NCBI GenBank assembly: GCA_013397075.1
Contig: VWZS01007622.1
Location: forward strand, 124,001 to 188,000
DNA: 64,000 nucleotides
From: Rhabdornis inornatus
Lineage: Eukaryota; Chordata; Aves; Passeriformes; Rhabdornithidae
Reading direction: 5' to 3'
Shown here: positions 50,491 to 61,770 of the stretch, in pieces
How the letters are laid out: every line of letters begins with the position of its first letter
How positions within the stretch are numbered: position 1 is the first letter of the stretch
Program-made: the position numbers and the translations under genes
The notes under the pieces: model-generated
Seen by the model: only the letters and a program-made list of their open reading frames with translations
Databases searched by the model: none
What the model was told of the DNA's origin: nothing

Positions 50491-50587
50491 ATCTGGTCTA
50501 GTGAAAGGCAGGGGTGGTTGGAGCTAAATGATCTTTGTGGTCCCTTCCAAGCCAAACCATTCTATGATTCTATTAATCTATTCTATG
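50491..50587 (+). mobile_element. CR1 LINE 3' tail
   Basis: GGTCTAGTGAAAGGCAGGGG, TTGGAGCTAAATGATCTTTG, GGTCCCTTCCAAGCCAAACC and the terminal ATTCTATGATTCTATTAATC match the CR1 3' end with its short terminal repeats. It is strongly 5'-truncated and lies on the same strand as the tail at 49.6 kb. Confidence 0.92.
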
Positions 50588-53500
50588 CTGTGTGTTGTGT
50601 TATGGTAGGGTAGAAAGGGGTTTATACAATTCCCTTCAGGAAGGGGGAATAGGTCAGCACTAGAAAGCTCTTCTGGTGAAATAATGAGAGGATGGCGCAG
50701 GGTGGGAGAGAGGTAAATGGCTTGGAATGAGAAATGCAAATCAGGTTTGAAAACAAAGTTAAAAAAGAAGGAATAAAAACAAGGCAGAGGCCACTGGGGG
50801 ATTGTGTGCTGCATTTTCTGTATGTGTTGGAGTATTAAACATCTTCAGGCCACACTAATGATGTTGATAACAAGCCTGATCTTTTGATGTTTCTGAAAAC
50901 ATCAAAGTGAAGGTCCTAGAAGGTTTCAGCTCATCAAAATCCCAGACAGAAAGAACTTTTTTTTTGCTTTGGTTAATAGGTATTGATATTTTATTACTCT
51001 TAATTTTATGTTTCCTGGCGCTCTGGGAAAAGGAAGGAGGAGATAGAAGAAAAATAAGTCAGTTTTGAAGTAGGCATGAATGGAGCTGAAATGCAATTCA
51101 GAATAACACTTCAGAGAACAGTTAAAATCCTTCAAAACACTTTTTGTCTGTTCTGATTTGTGTAGAGAAGGCAGAAACCATCTTCCATGGCTCTGTGTTT
51201 TAGTGAGGAGAGCTTTGTCAATTAGGAACATCAGTAGATCCCTGCAGCCTATAAAAGAGGATTTATTTTTGTAGTTACTTTGTGATATTTGCCACCCTTT
51301 TCCATTATTAAGAGCAGGGAAGACCCCTTCACTTCAGTGCTCAAGCAATTTTAAGTTCTGGCTCCTGTAGTCCTCCTGGAAGGACTGCTTCCAAAGCAGA
51401 TTCAGGTGTCCAGCACTGACACTATAATCTGCTCCTGTGTCAGGGCTGTAAAGAAGTTCTGCAGATTACAAAAGACTTGTAAAGGTGCTGGAATCAGGTA
51501 GTTGGGATATTTCTGTAGATTTCACTTTATTTTGGAAGCCATTGCTTCTAATGATGTGAAATACAGTCAAGACATCCCCAATACTTGTATTTCAAATACT
51601 TTTAGAACAATGGGAAGTTATCTTAAACTCAGATTTAGAAGACCTCTGCTGTAAGTGAAATTGCTGACATGTATAAAAAGGAAGAGCTTTTCAGAGAACT
51701 TCAAGTAGAATAGATTCACTCTTGGGTGTGTGAGGGAGAGTAATAGATAAATATTTTAACTGATCTTTCAGAACATGAAGCCCGAGTTTGGTACCTTTTG
51801 ACATTGGTGGTACTTGTGTGAAATCTCTCAGTTTGGAGTCAGGTATACATCTGTTTGATCACAAGCACTCACTTGGGCTGTAGTATTCTGGCAATGGGCA
51901 TGAGAAAAGAATTGAAATCTTTGTGTGACTAGAGTTTGCTGTGTAGCAAAATGGTACTGAATAACCTCTTCAGATGTCATTGCTTCTGTGCTCTCTGAAA
52001 ATGGCTTTTGGTATTTTGAATTTGAGAGTTGTAATGCAAATCAGACATTATTTCAGGGAAACTAGAGTTGAAATACGTTAATTTATCTAGGCAAAGTCCT
52101 GCTCATGGAAGGCTATGTGCTGCAGTACATTTTTGGGGTTGCTGTAGCAGCTCAGGGTGAAATGCCAACAGTCTGTCCTAGTGTGTGTGGGAGTTTAGAG
52201 GACTTTGTATCAGATTCAGTCTTTTCATGATGGCCTGCGTTGCCATGAGAATCCAAAAGCTCTGTTAAGGATAATATGGTTGAGGAAAAAGATGATAATC
52301 ACTGCTGGCACTACAAAGGGGGCTGACAGTTCAGTAAAATGCTCATTTCCTTGTATTTGGAAGCTGAGGGGCGCTTTTTACTTTTAGTGGTACAATGACA
52401 TATGGTATTTCCTTTTATTGTTTAATTTCACTGATTTAAATGGACTTTGTGATGGACTGCCCTGCTCCAACAGCCCTTTCTGAAAAGGGATTTCTTCTGG
52501 TGCTTTGGAGTCCTTAGGTTGTAGGCTGTAGACACAGGGTGCAAGTCACCAAAGGGAAATCAAGAATAATGTCTGTTGCACTTTCAAGAACCATGAAGGC
52601 AGTGGATTTAGGGCCACATTCTTGAACATCTATATAACCCTGTGTGGAGAGGATGAGACCCAGCTTTCTCTTACTCTTTGACCAGCATAGGAGGGAACTG
52701 TGGTTCTCATCCATACTCTGACAATCTGTGTCTGTGAAGGTCACAGCAGTACAAGCAGTACAATGTTTAGCCAAGTTAACAGAATTTAGCTGTTAATCAT
52801 TAGGGTAGGAACTAGCACCAGATGGAAGTCTAGGATTGCTGTACAGGTTAGGAAGTTACATAGCAGAAATTGTACCATTGACTCTCCTTTCTCTCCTTCT
52901 TATTGCAAACTTTCTACCCCTTTATATGTGTGGTTGGTGACAGTAAGCACTCCTGCATGGAGATGTAAATAATCACATTGCAAAGCTCTGCTCCTACCTC
53001 TTTTTTTTTTTTTTTCCTCCTAAGTATGAAAACAAAGACTGGTCTCCTCTATTTCTCTATCGAAATGAATAACTTTTTTTTTCTGCACATTAATAGCTGG
53101 TGTATTGTTCCAAATTTATTCTTGACTTTGCTGTGTTGCCACGGCTTATCCATTCTATTCTGATGCTTTTAAACTGTTACGTGTACTACAATGAAATTTA
53201 CTCAGTCCTGTCCTCTAGTGTCTTTCCTTCTGCCTCTGCCATCTTTTCAAAATGCAGGCAGCCTAAATCAAGCTCGCTTTAATCCATCCAGTTTGACCAC
53301 GAAGTCGCGCTGACCACACTCCTGTGCTGTAGTTGTGTTCTCCTATCTGATAGCAGTGTGGGCTGTCTGAGTCTGCTCATCATCCCACAGTTGCTTTGAG
53401 CAGCCTGCTGCTTCCCACAGCATGAGGAACTTCTTTTCTCCATCAGATACTGCTTAAAACTTGGGACTGTGAAGTACCTCTTGTTGTGGCTCTGCAGCCT

Positions 53501-54230
53501 GAAGCTAATAATTTCATGCTGGGTCTCTAATTTTCTTTACTGTAAAAGAGGTTGTGGACTTTGTATTCCTGTGAATGTGTCTGTACATAGCTAGGTGAGA
53601 ACAGTGATAATGAAAAGTTCTCATTATGGGAATAGAAGCATTGTTGGCTGATCACTGTCCAGTAATTTGCATTTGCTTTTCTTCTTGAGAAGTGCAAGGA
53701 TATATGCACAGGCTCTAAAGGCCTGTGGTTGTACAGGTGAGCTGGCTGCTTCATTGCTGGAATCCCTCTCCATATGTGTTGATCCTTTTTTGCTCTTTTG
53801 TTTAAATGCCATCCCATCAGCAGTGTTAAAGGAGACTGAACAAGCACTCAGCGCTGGAGATCTATAGTCATGGTTGGATACATAGATGATTGTGAGCATG
53901 ACATTCAGAGATGAGTTTCAGAAAGAAGAAAAAGAGGGTTTAAAAACAAATAAGTAAGCGATGCTCTCCAGCAGTCCCAGACACATACCAGACAAGACAC
54001 TTAAAATCACTGAGCTGTTAACAGCAAGTTTGCCTCACTTCATCAAATGCATCAAGCACAGTGCTTCTGAGAGAGAAAAGATCAAAACTCATACTGATCA
54101 CCCTCTCAGAATTTCTTTCTCTTTCTGAGTGTTTTGTTGCTTTGCTTTCACGGGTTGGAGGGCGAGAAGGAGTGGTGTCTCTGTTGAAGGATGTTTTCAT
54201 TTAGTGATTGACAGACACTCCCCAGTGAGA
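50588..54230. other. No gene seen
   Basis: AT-rich sequence with a T tract at 53001-53015. Open frames lack splice context or recognisable product. Confidence 0.5.
53001..53015. repeat. Poly-T tract
   Basis: Fifteen T following a pyrimidine-rich stretch. Confidence 0.85.
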
Positions 54231-54360
54231 ATCATTTAGCCGAGTTAACAGATTAAGGAGTTACAAAGTCAAATGCAAAGCAGTGGTTTGCATTCCTGAA
54301 ATCTTAGCATAAGGGAATTTCTTATAGTGAGTGTAATCAAATTACTCAAAAGCTATTCCA
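54225..54360. promoter_or_regulatory. Candidate regulatory element with paired octamer half-sites
   Basis: AATGCAAA (54272-54279) and TTTGCATT (54287-54294) form a perfect 8-base inverted repeat with a 7-base spacer. Each arm matches the POU octamer core ATGCAAA. GTTAACAGATTAAGG and TAATCAAATTAC lie close by, which could bind HNF1-like or homeodomain proteins. Function is inferred only from these motifs. Confidence 0.25.
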
Positions 54361-55934
54361 TGCATTTAGAAATACTGGGCTTTTTTCCCCCAGAAATTTT
54401 GCAGCATCTGATAAGGTAGATGTCGTGTGTTTTAAAATAAACAAGCAATAAAGGTGCCATTAGAACAGGAGAGGCAATCAGAAATAGACAGACCACTCTA
54501 GATACCCTCTTGTAATAACCTCTCAAGAGAGATTATCTCTTCTAGGTCTCTCTGAGGTGTCCATGGCACCTGCCTATTCTTGCAAAATTCAGCATTACAG
54601 TTCTTGTGATTTTTTTTTGTGCACTTTCTGGGTTGGGTACTAATAGAACTGTTTTCTTGTACCAGGAGGGAAACCAGTGTTTGTCTGCTGGTTCTAGCTG
54701 TTGTTCATGTTCTATCACATAAAAGCAAGAAGGGATTTAATGTAGCTGGAAGATCACAGGCTTGAGTAAAAAGCATTTGGTTTCTCATATCACCTTTACA
54801 TACAACTATTTGAAACTGTTCCTCACATATAAGTTTGTTGATTGCATTTTGCAGATTTTTGTACGAAGAAAGTAGGCAAAGACAATGTCCCTGAAGTAGA
54901 TAATTCTCTCACTATCTGCCTATTTTAGCTGCAAAGTTTTACCTTTCTTGAGGCTTCTTAAAATGGTGAGGAAGTCCTGACATAGAGAACTTCTTTAAAA
55001 CACCCAGTGTTTCTCATTGAAGAACATAATCCAGATAGCTAAACTCTGAGGAGTAGCTTCTTCCAGCTGCAGACTTAACTCTGAGTATCTGCCTGCACTG
55101 TCAAAATTATAGGTCTGTTTTCTTCCTCACCTCTTCATAATCACAGAAGTCTTTTCTTCACCGGTCTCTCTAAACACCTCTGTCACCTCCAATTTGGTCC
55201 ATTTGTGCTAAAATATTCTCTATTGCTTGTAGCTCTGATCATGTCACAGTCTCTTTGATTCTTCCTGTTACTATACTGTTTCACCATACCAAATTCAAGC
55301 TTCTGGTTCTTACCATCAAAGCCCATTAGCTTGTCTTCTTTATTCTTCTCACTCCCTCTCCCCCTTCTCTCCAGCCATCACTGTATTTATTTCTGTCTTC
55401 CCTGCCTGTGGCACAATGTCCTTTATGCACCTGACATCATCTCCCCTCCTTTAAGACATCCTTAGGAGTGACTCCTGTTCAGTGTCTGGAAGCAATCAGT
55501 TTGCTAATGATGGCCAGGTTTAGCAGCAGACTAGGGATTGCTAATGGTGTTTATTTATTCATGCTCCTTGTGGAAGATAAAGCATCCAGTTGATTGTGAT
55601 TAGCTGATCCAGATAACCTCATCCTTATTTTCATCTTTCCTTCCAGTCTCTATCCAAGTCTTTTATTTTAATTTGTTTTGTGATTCAGTTCTGAAGTTTT
55701 AAAGTCGGTGGTTTGTCCTTTTCAGCTGCAGCTTGCACTGGAAGGGCCTCTTCACAATTAGGAAGCTTAAACTTAATGATAAAAGTGACAGCTACTGCTA
55801 CTACTGCACAGTTTTACCCTGGGATTTTCAAGAATCCTCAAGAATCTAGATATGAATGTGATCTTTTGGAATCCTGAATAAACTGTAGCCATAATTGTTA
55901 CATATGGTGGGATTTTTCTTTGGAATTTTTCCAG

Positions 55935-56018
55935 TTTGTCAAGAGGACACTTGTGGAGTGTGAAAACAGTGTCATTTGGGGTGCTTGGTGGAGAATGAAG
56001 TCAGTCCTTGCAGTAGAG
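55935..56018 (+). CDS. Weak exon candidate, 28 codons, unrecognised
   Basis: A good pyrimidine tract ending TTTTTCCAG is followed by 84 bases, exactly 28 open codons, and then GAG|GTGAGG. It is phase 0 at both ends. The peptide contains FVKRTLVECENSVIWGAWW. Such short candidates arise by chance, and I see no recognised family. It could belong to the same + strand gene as candidates A and B, whose phase it fits, but more than 32 kb separates it from candidate B. Confidence 0.2.
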
Positions 56019-58089
56019 GTGAGGCTGTAAGACAGCACTAGCAGTGCATGTTCTGCTCCAAGAAATGACATGGTTCAGCACTTCCTATCGGTAATGGAAA
56101 CCAAAGACTTGATTCCCTGATGTATGTGCTGTGCTCACTGCTCAGCAGCTACTTTGGATTTAGTTGGTTACAGTTTTAATATTCCATTTGAATCAGAATG
56201 AAATCGGGGGAAGTCTAAATGTCTTAAACATCATTGCATGTGAAAGAGGTCCTGAAAGTGCAAATCGAGGTCAAGGGTATTGTATTTGTTCACTTCTCAG
56301 AGCTTCCAACCCATCCATTCTACTGCTTTCCATCACATACCTTGCACAGGTCAGCTGCAAGAGGTTTCTTGAAAGGGACCTCAAGAGACAGCTATTGCAT
56401 CCTTTATCCACACCACCTCTGGCATGTTCTAAACCACCTCCCAAATGTGGAGATTCTGTGACCTTTCCAGTATTTACCTGATCTCACCATTCGTTTCCTG
56501 GACTGTGATTTTCCTGTTGCAATTTAGAATCATAAAAGAAGCTTAAAAGTGGTTGTTTGGTTTTTTTTTTCTTTTTTATACTCCTATTCATAGATAGCTA
56601 CAGATTTTAGCAACTTGGGCAAGGGGAGAAAATACAGTAAAAACCATTCAAAGATTAGCCTTAAGGCATGAAAAACAACTTCTTGGAACATTTATATATA
56701 TATTTTTGAAATATAAAAGCACCAATTTCGACTGTGTTTTATCTTAGTCAAGACATCAAGAAATGCCATCTGCTGAATTTTTCTGCAGAAGGCTAATGGA
56801 CCAGTTCTTTCCTTAAGAGTATAGTTTCAAGAGTGAAAGAGAACAAGTTCTTCATTTTACATGATGGAAGATTTAAACTGTAGATACAGAAATTGAGCAT
56901 ATTTCTTAATACTTTGTTTTGTTTATAAAGCCCTTTATGCCCAGGATAGGACAAAAATGAAAAAAATGTCTAAGGCTTGCATGCTTGCTGGTTTTTAACC
57001 TTTGAATTTTAATAGGATTTAATTTTGCGCTTACTTCAGTTGCCCCTCTCTAGTTTTGCTATGCTTGAATTATACATTCAAAACAAAAACATCCCTCTAA
57101 CAGGTTTCAAGAAATGTGCTGCTTTTTAATGTTCATATCTATCCCAGAAATTGAAATATCTAAATGCTTGTGTATTCTGATCAGTCCTTCCATCATTCTG
57201 CTATTTAAGAAATTAATATTGTACAATTTAATATCTTTTTTTTTAAATGAAGTTGATCTGTATTATGTATCAAAAGATCCCTTTGTAAACCCTTGCAGGG
57301 TTTAAGACATTGTATCTTCTCAGCAAATTTACCTTTTCTTTTTTTTTAATAATTTCTGCTTTTATTGCACCATGATTATGCACAACTGATGTGTCACAGA
57401 AATACCTCAAAAGCTGAATTATCAGGAGAAAATCCTGACCTGGGGTCCCAAAGACCCCGTTACAGGCAAGTTGTTTTTTATTGTACGTGAGTGCAAATGT
57501 GCATGAACTTAGGCGGTACATGAAGACTGGCATTCTCTCCTAAAGTGGTCACAGCTGAACTCCAGCAAATAATGCAGCAAAGAGAAGAGTAGTGTTAGGC
57601 CTAGGTGAAAATATGACTCTGGAGAAGATGTGCTAAGAAAATTTTTTGTGTGAAACCAGGCATTCAGATTGCTAAGAAAAAACAAATAGTTTCATCAACA
57701 GTAAAAATAATGATAAAGTATCTTTGTCACTAAGAAAGGCCAAAGAAGAGAGATACGCATCCTGGAACAAATTTCCTATGCCATTTCAATATGTTTGGTT
57801 TCTTTTGGACAGGACATCTTGTTCTGCAGCTCTGACCTTTCTGCAATGTCATTTGCACTTGTGGTCCCAGGAGGGCACTGAGCTCACCTACTGGAGTTAG
57901 TCTGGCAGAATCAGGCCATTGGTAGTGGGACAAAGATGGAGAGCAGGGAGGGGAGCTGCTAGAGCAGGGCAGGTGCTGACAACTAATTCACAAATTGGAA
58001 GGGGAGACTCATAAGGTCATTGTGTCCCCCACTGAGTTGTTCATATGCTTATAGAAAATCTTGCCCATCTCCCCCTGCTGATGCGAGGT
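56019..58089. other. No gene seen
   Basis: AT-rich sequence with T tracts near 56558 and 57235 and a TATATA stretch near 56695. Confidence 0.5.
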
Positions 58090-58420
58090 GAAGGGAGATG
58101 TAGAGCTGACAGGATGAATGATGAAGGCTTCCCCCAGCCCATTGCCTCAGTGTGATGGAGTGACATGTTTAACCTCCCCTGATGCTACTGCTGCAGGTGA
58201 AATGAATTATGCGACCCTCTGAGTCCCTTATCAGTGCTGGGCCGTCTCAAGGGCTGGATGCAGCTGCTATAATTTTGGAGTTCTTTCCCTGCTTTAATGC
58301 CACGTACAAATCATGCACATTTCTCTGCTTGAAGACCCCAGGCTGCTTTGAATATGGAACTGGTCTCCCTAGGGGATGTGAAGGGGGAGGGGAAAGCAGT
58401 GATAGGAGATAGAAAACCTG
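58090..58420. promoter_or_regulatory. Possible conserved non-coding block
   Basis: The sequence is less AT-rich than its flanks and of high complexity, with no homopolymers. It ends just before the weak exon candidate at 58468. Overlapping frames are open on both strands (58209-58412 plus, 58247-58504 minus) but neither gives a recognisable protein. Its texture resembles a conserved element or UTR; this is only an impression. Confidence 0.2.
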
Positions 58421-58467
58421 CACAGAATTGCTAATCAGACTCTGCCCTATGTCTTCCTTGGCTGCAG

Positions 58468-58556
58468 ATGGCTCCGTGCTGTGTTGTGAGCCTTGCAAAG
58501 CCAAACACCTTCATTGTCAGACTTGCAGAAAGTGTTTTAAGTGTCTGCTGCAAAGG
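58468..58556 (+). CDS. Weak exon candidate with cysteine-rich frame, unrecognised
   Basis: A pyrimidine-rich tract ending GGCTGCAG precedes 89 bases, followed by GTAGGT. Two frames are open. One, entering with a split codon and leaving in phase 0, is cysteine-rich (LCCEPCKAKHLHCQTCRKC) with a C-x2-C spacing like a zinc-binding or disulfide-knotted module. The other starts in phase 0 (MAPCCVVSLAKPNTFIV) and would leave two bases. Only the second frame would follow the 55935 candidate in phase. Having two open frames lowers confidence in either. Confidence 0.2.
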
Positions 58557-59050
58557 GTAGGTGGAGAATGGATGGCTCCATTTCTTGAGATTGCTGGGGA
58601 AGCCTAATTAAGCTGGTGATTTTCTTGTTTGGGAAGTAGTCACAGGTAGCCTTGAAGGAAATGAAATATGTCAGTCTGAACCACTTTCCAACCCTCTGGA
58701 GCCATGGATTTTTCTTGTCAATTGGGCCATTGCCAGTTTTACTCTGGAGGGTCAGAACTGCAAATCTCTTTTAGCTTGATTCCCCTTTCTGCAGAGGCAT
58801 TGTTTGCTCATGTCTCTTATTTCGTTTCACAAAGAACTGTGAGCTCTCCTCTTACCTGCATGTCTGGCTGGATAGAAAGATTATTCTTTTAAAAACAACC
58901 CACTAAACCCAAAAATCTTAACAGCAACACAAAATGAACTTCACCACATTGAAGAAATAATGACTGTAGCACTGCAGGACGTTTTATGCCTCAAAGCACT
59001 GAGAACAAATACCTCAAAATACAAGTTCTGTGATATTGGATGATTGAAGA
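58557..59050. other. No gene seen
   Basis: Ordinary AT-rich sequence without a recognised feature. Confidence 0.5.
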
Positions 59051-59060
59051 ACCTGTGGGT

Positions 59061-59150
59061 GGGGATGTAGTGAAGGTGCTAATAGCACTCCCAGCATTTA
59101 ATTATTAATGCAGCCTATAAATTGCAATGGTCCATTTATACTCATACTCC
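59061..59150. promoter_or_regulatory. Small candidate homeodomain-site cluster
   Basis: CATTTAATTATTAATGCAG is followed by CCTATAAATTGCAATGG. The TAATTATTAAT core offers overlapping homeodomain sites and the sequence is not simple repeat. Chance cannot be excluded. Confidence 0.2.
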
Positions 59151-61015
59151 TTTGGTTTCTCTTCCTGTTGAGATGAAGCAGTTGAGACAGTAGGGAGCTT
59201 TCCTGTACAGTGCCAGGGGCTGTGGGCTCAATCTCCTCTGCTACACATACTCTGTGGGATGGAACTTAGTGGAAATTCTATAATAAAAAACAAACAAAAA
59301 AATAGGAATCAGATGGAAAGCAGGGAAGTGCTCACAAATATTCTTGTGCACAAGCAACAATTTGTTAGTATGTGTAGGACCTTTTGTCAGTTATGAGAGT
59401 TGTGTCAGATATTCTAGTGATTGCTCAATCATTTTCACTGTCTTCTGATAATACATAGTGCAAAATCTGTATGCTGAATAAATTCAAGTATTGCTTTTTA
59501 TAGAAAACAGTCAGTGTTTTATTTTAGATAAGATAATTCAGGAAAAGAAAGAAGAACCAGAAAAATACCTTAGTTGATTTTGAAGGACTTGTACAGGTCT
59601 AGGCCTTTCTTAATTTCTTTCAGGCTGTTTGTAAATATTTTAATAAGGTTTCCAATTGTCACACTGCCTGAGAACTTCTTCAAGCCCTGACATAGGCAGA
59701 TTTTTCCTGCATTCAGTAATGGGTATTGGCTGCATTGGAGTAATGGTCAGCAATAAACGATAACTACGGAAGTCCTAACAAAAGGAAGTGATGGAGGAAT
59801 TAGTTTCCCAAAATTTTATTAATGAGCAGAGATTTTTTTCTCTGAAATGTAAGATAGCTCTTTGCTCAATAACATCAGAAAATGCCATCAGAGATCATGC
59901 AACACTTCCGAAGTATGTTGCTTTATTTTTCATGATTCAGGAGGCTTTTTTGTTCTTGTTTATCTTCTTGGATACTATTGCATCCAATTTCATGTACACT
60001 GGATTTACACAAAATACCTTTTAAAAAATTAGCAAATTTTAGTTGTTTGGTTTCAGCTTGTGATGGAAGTTTATTTTAGCATTGTATTGGGTTGTTACTT
60101 CACTCAGCTGCTTGGCATAGAAAGAAAGTTTTAAGTGTTGAAATATTTGTTTGCTCCACTTGGAAAATAGAAGTGGACAATACATCCTTTTGCGAGGAAA
60201 ACTGTGGATTGTTACTTTTGTTCCCTTACATTTCTGGTGTTTCATCTTGTTTCATAACATTTGTTATGTTGCCACTCATGCTAGAGGAAGGTTGGAGAGA
60301 AGACACAAAGGTGTCAGTTCTGGTTTCTCTTCCCAGAGAAACCAGAGGCTCATGTTTGTGTTAAATGGGAATAAAGTACTTCAAAGGATTGCTGGCAAAT
60401 ATAGCAGTATTTTGTGGTTTAGTTTTCATGCCTTTCATCACAAGAGGCATTGTGCAAGTGTAGAGAATACAATGGGTAAGAAAGAATATAGGTGCCAGTT
60501 TCAGTTTTGCAAGTCTTTATCTCCCTCCTATGTACTGTGTATAGGGAGGGCATTTTTCGCTTGTCAAGTTTAGGGAATTTGCTCGCTTAGTCTAGTCACC
60601 GTTTCCTTATGTTTCTTGATGAGCCCTGAAGTTACTAGATTACTCTAAGACATCCTTACTTGTGCAGTCTGTCTCCTGTGTGTGGCTGAGTGATACAGAT
60701 GGGTCTGAATGTATCTCCTCTTCTTCTCCATGTTTTGTCCTAGCTTTCATTAGTCTTAGGTTTTGAGACTGCTGTTAAGAGCACCCTTATTCCAAAGCTG
60801 GCTGGAGGGTGAGCAAGCAAAAGTGAGAGAGACAGCAGCAACTTTGAAGGCGTCAGTATACAAACTTTTTGAGGAGGTCCTGTCAGTATCAAGTTCTGGA
60901 ACCTGAATTTTAGTCTCCACGTACATCAGCACTTGCAAACTGCTGCTCTGTCGTGTATGTGCTGTGTGCCTTGCTTTAGGTGCAGAGCAGACTGGCAAAC
61001 CTGCGCTGAGGCTTT
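59151..61015. other. No gene seen
   Basis: AT-rich sequence. The plus-strand open frame at 60151-60573 (140 codons) has no recognisable domain and no supporting splice sites. Confidence 0.45.
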
Positions 61016-61017
61016 GT

Positions 61018-61062
61018 TTGGAAGCTGGGGCTGTTTAGCAGAAGAGACCAAGAGGAGATGAA
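61018..61062 (+). mobile_element. Possible detached CR1 fragment
   Basis: GGAAGCTGGGGCTGTTTAGC followed by AGAAGAGACCAAGAGGAGAT resembles the CR1 segment 'gggagctggggttgtttagcctggagaagaggaggct', which normally lies a short distance upstream of the part found at 61433. About 370 bases separate the two here. Confidence 0.35.
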
Positions 61063-61432
61063 TGACTTAGCACAGAGTGTTTGGGATCAGTGGCTGCTGT
61101 CAGTCACCAGCTGTCTGTCTGTGTACAGTGCTGGTACCTGCCAGGTGGCCCTGCCGAGCTCCAATTCCCTGTGCTCTGTGTGCTGGCAGCTTGTGGGCTG
61201 GGTGAAGGCAGCTGCTGATGGGTCAGAGCTGGGCAGCACGTACCTTTTCCCTGGAGCTGAAGCCTTCCCTCCTCCTGCTATGTCCTGTGATGCTAACACA
61301 GTGCAGTCCTTTACTGCACAGTCCTTAACTCTGTAACTCCTCAAATGCAGCAGCAGCAGAGCTGGGAGATGTCAGAGCTGAGTCACCTCTCTTTGCTGTG
61401 CCTTCTCTCCATGGCTATTTTAAAACCCCAAC
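61063..61432. other. GC-richer segment between two CR1-like pieces
   Basis: This stretch is richer in G and C than its surroundings and has overlapping open frames on both strands (61058-61336 and 61087-61344) without recognisable product. It may be an insertion that split a CR1 copy. Confidence 0.3.
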
Positions 61433-61770
61433 ACTCTCTAGAACTCCCTGGAAAGGGGGTGCAGTGAAGTAGGGACTGGTCTCTTCTACTGTGTCTGCAG
61501 TGAGAAGACCAGAGGAAATGGCCTTAAGCTGAGACAAGAGAGGTTCAGATTAGATAGTAGGAAAAAAATTCATCATTAGGATGGTCAGGCATTGGAATAG
61601 GTTGCCCAGGAAGGTGGTGGGCACCATCCCTGGAGGTGTGGAAGAGCTGTCTTGATCTTGCACTGGGTGATGGTTCACTGGTTTAGGAGCTACAGTGGTA
61701 GTGCTGTGTTGGTGGCTGGGCTTAATGATCCTTAAGTTCTCTTCCAATGTCAATGATTCTATGATTTTAT
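61433..61770 (+). mobile_element. CR1 LINE 3' end
   Basis: The longest CR1 match in the window. In order: CTCTCTAGAACTCCCTGGAA, GACTGGTCTCTTCT, GAGGTTCAGATTAGATAGTA, GGCATTGGAATAGGTTGCCC, CACCATCCCTGGAGGTGTGG, TTAATGATCCTTAAGTTCTC and the terminal ATGATTCTATGATTTT. It is a non-coding 3' region of an inactive, 5'-truncated copy. Confidence 0.95.

Noticed and set aside
60151..60573. 140-codon plus-strand open frame
   Set aside because: No domain, no supporting splice sites, and a second frame is open in part of it.
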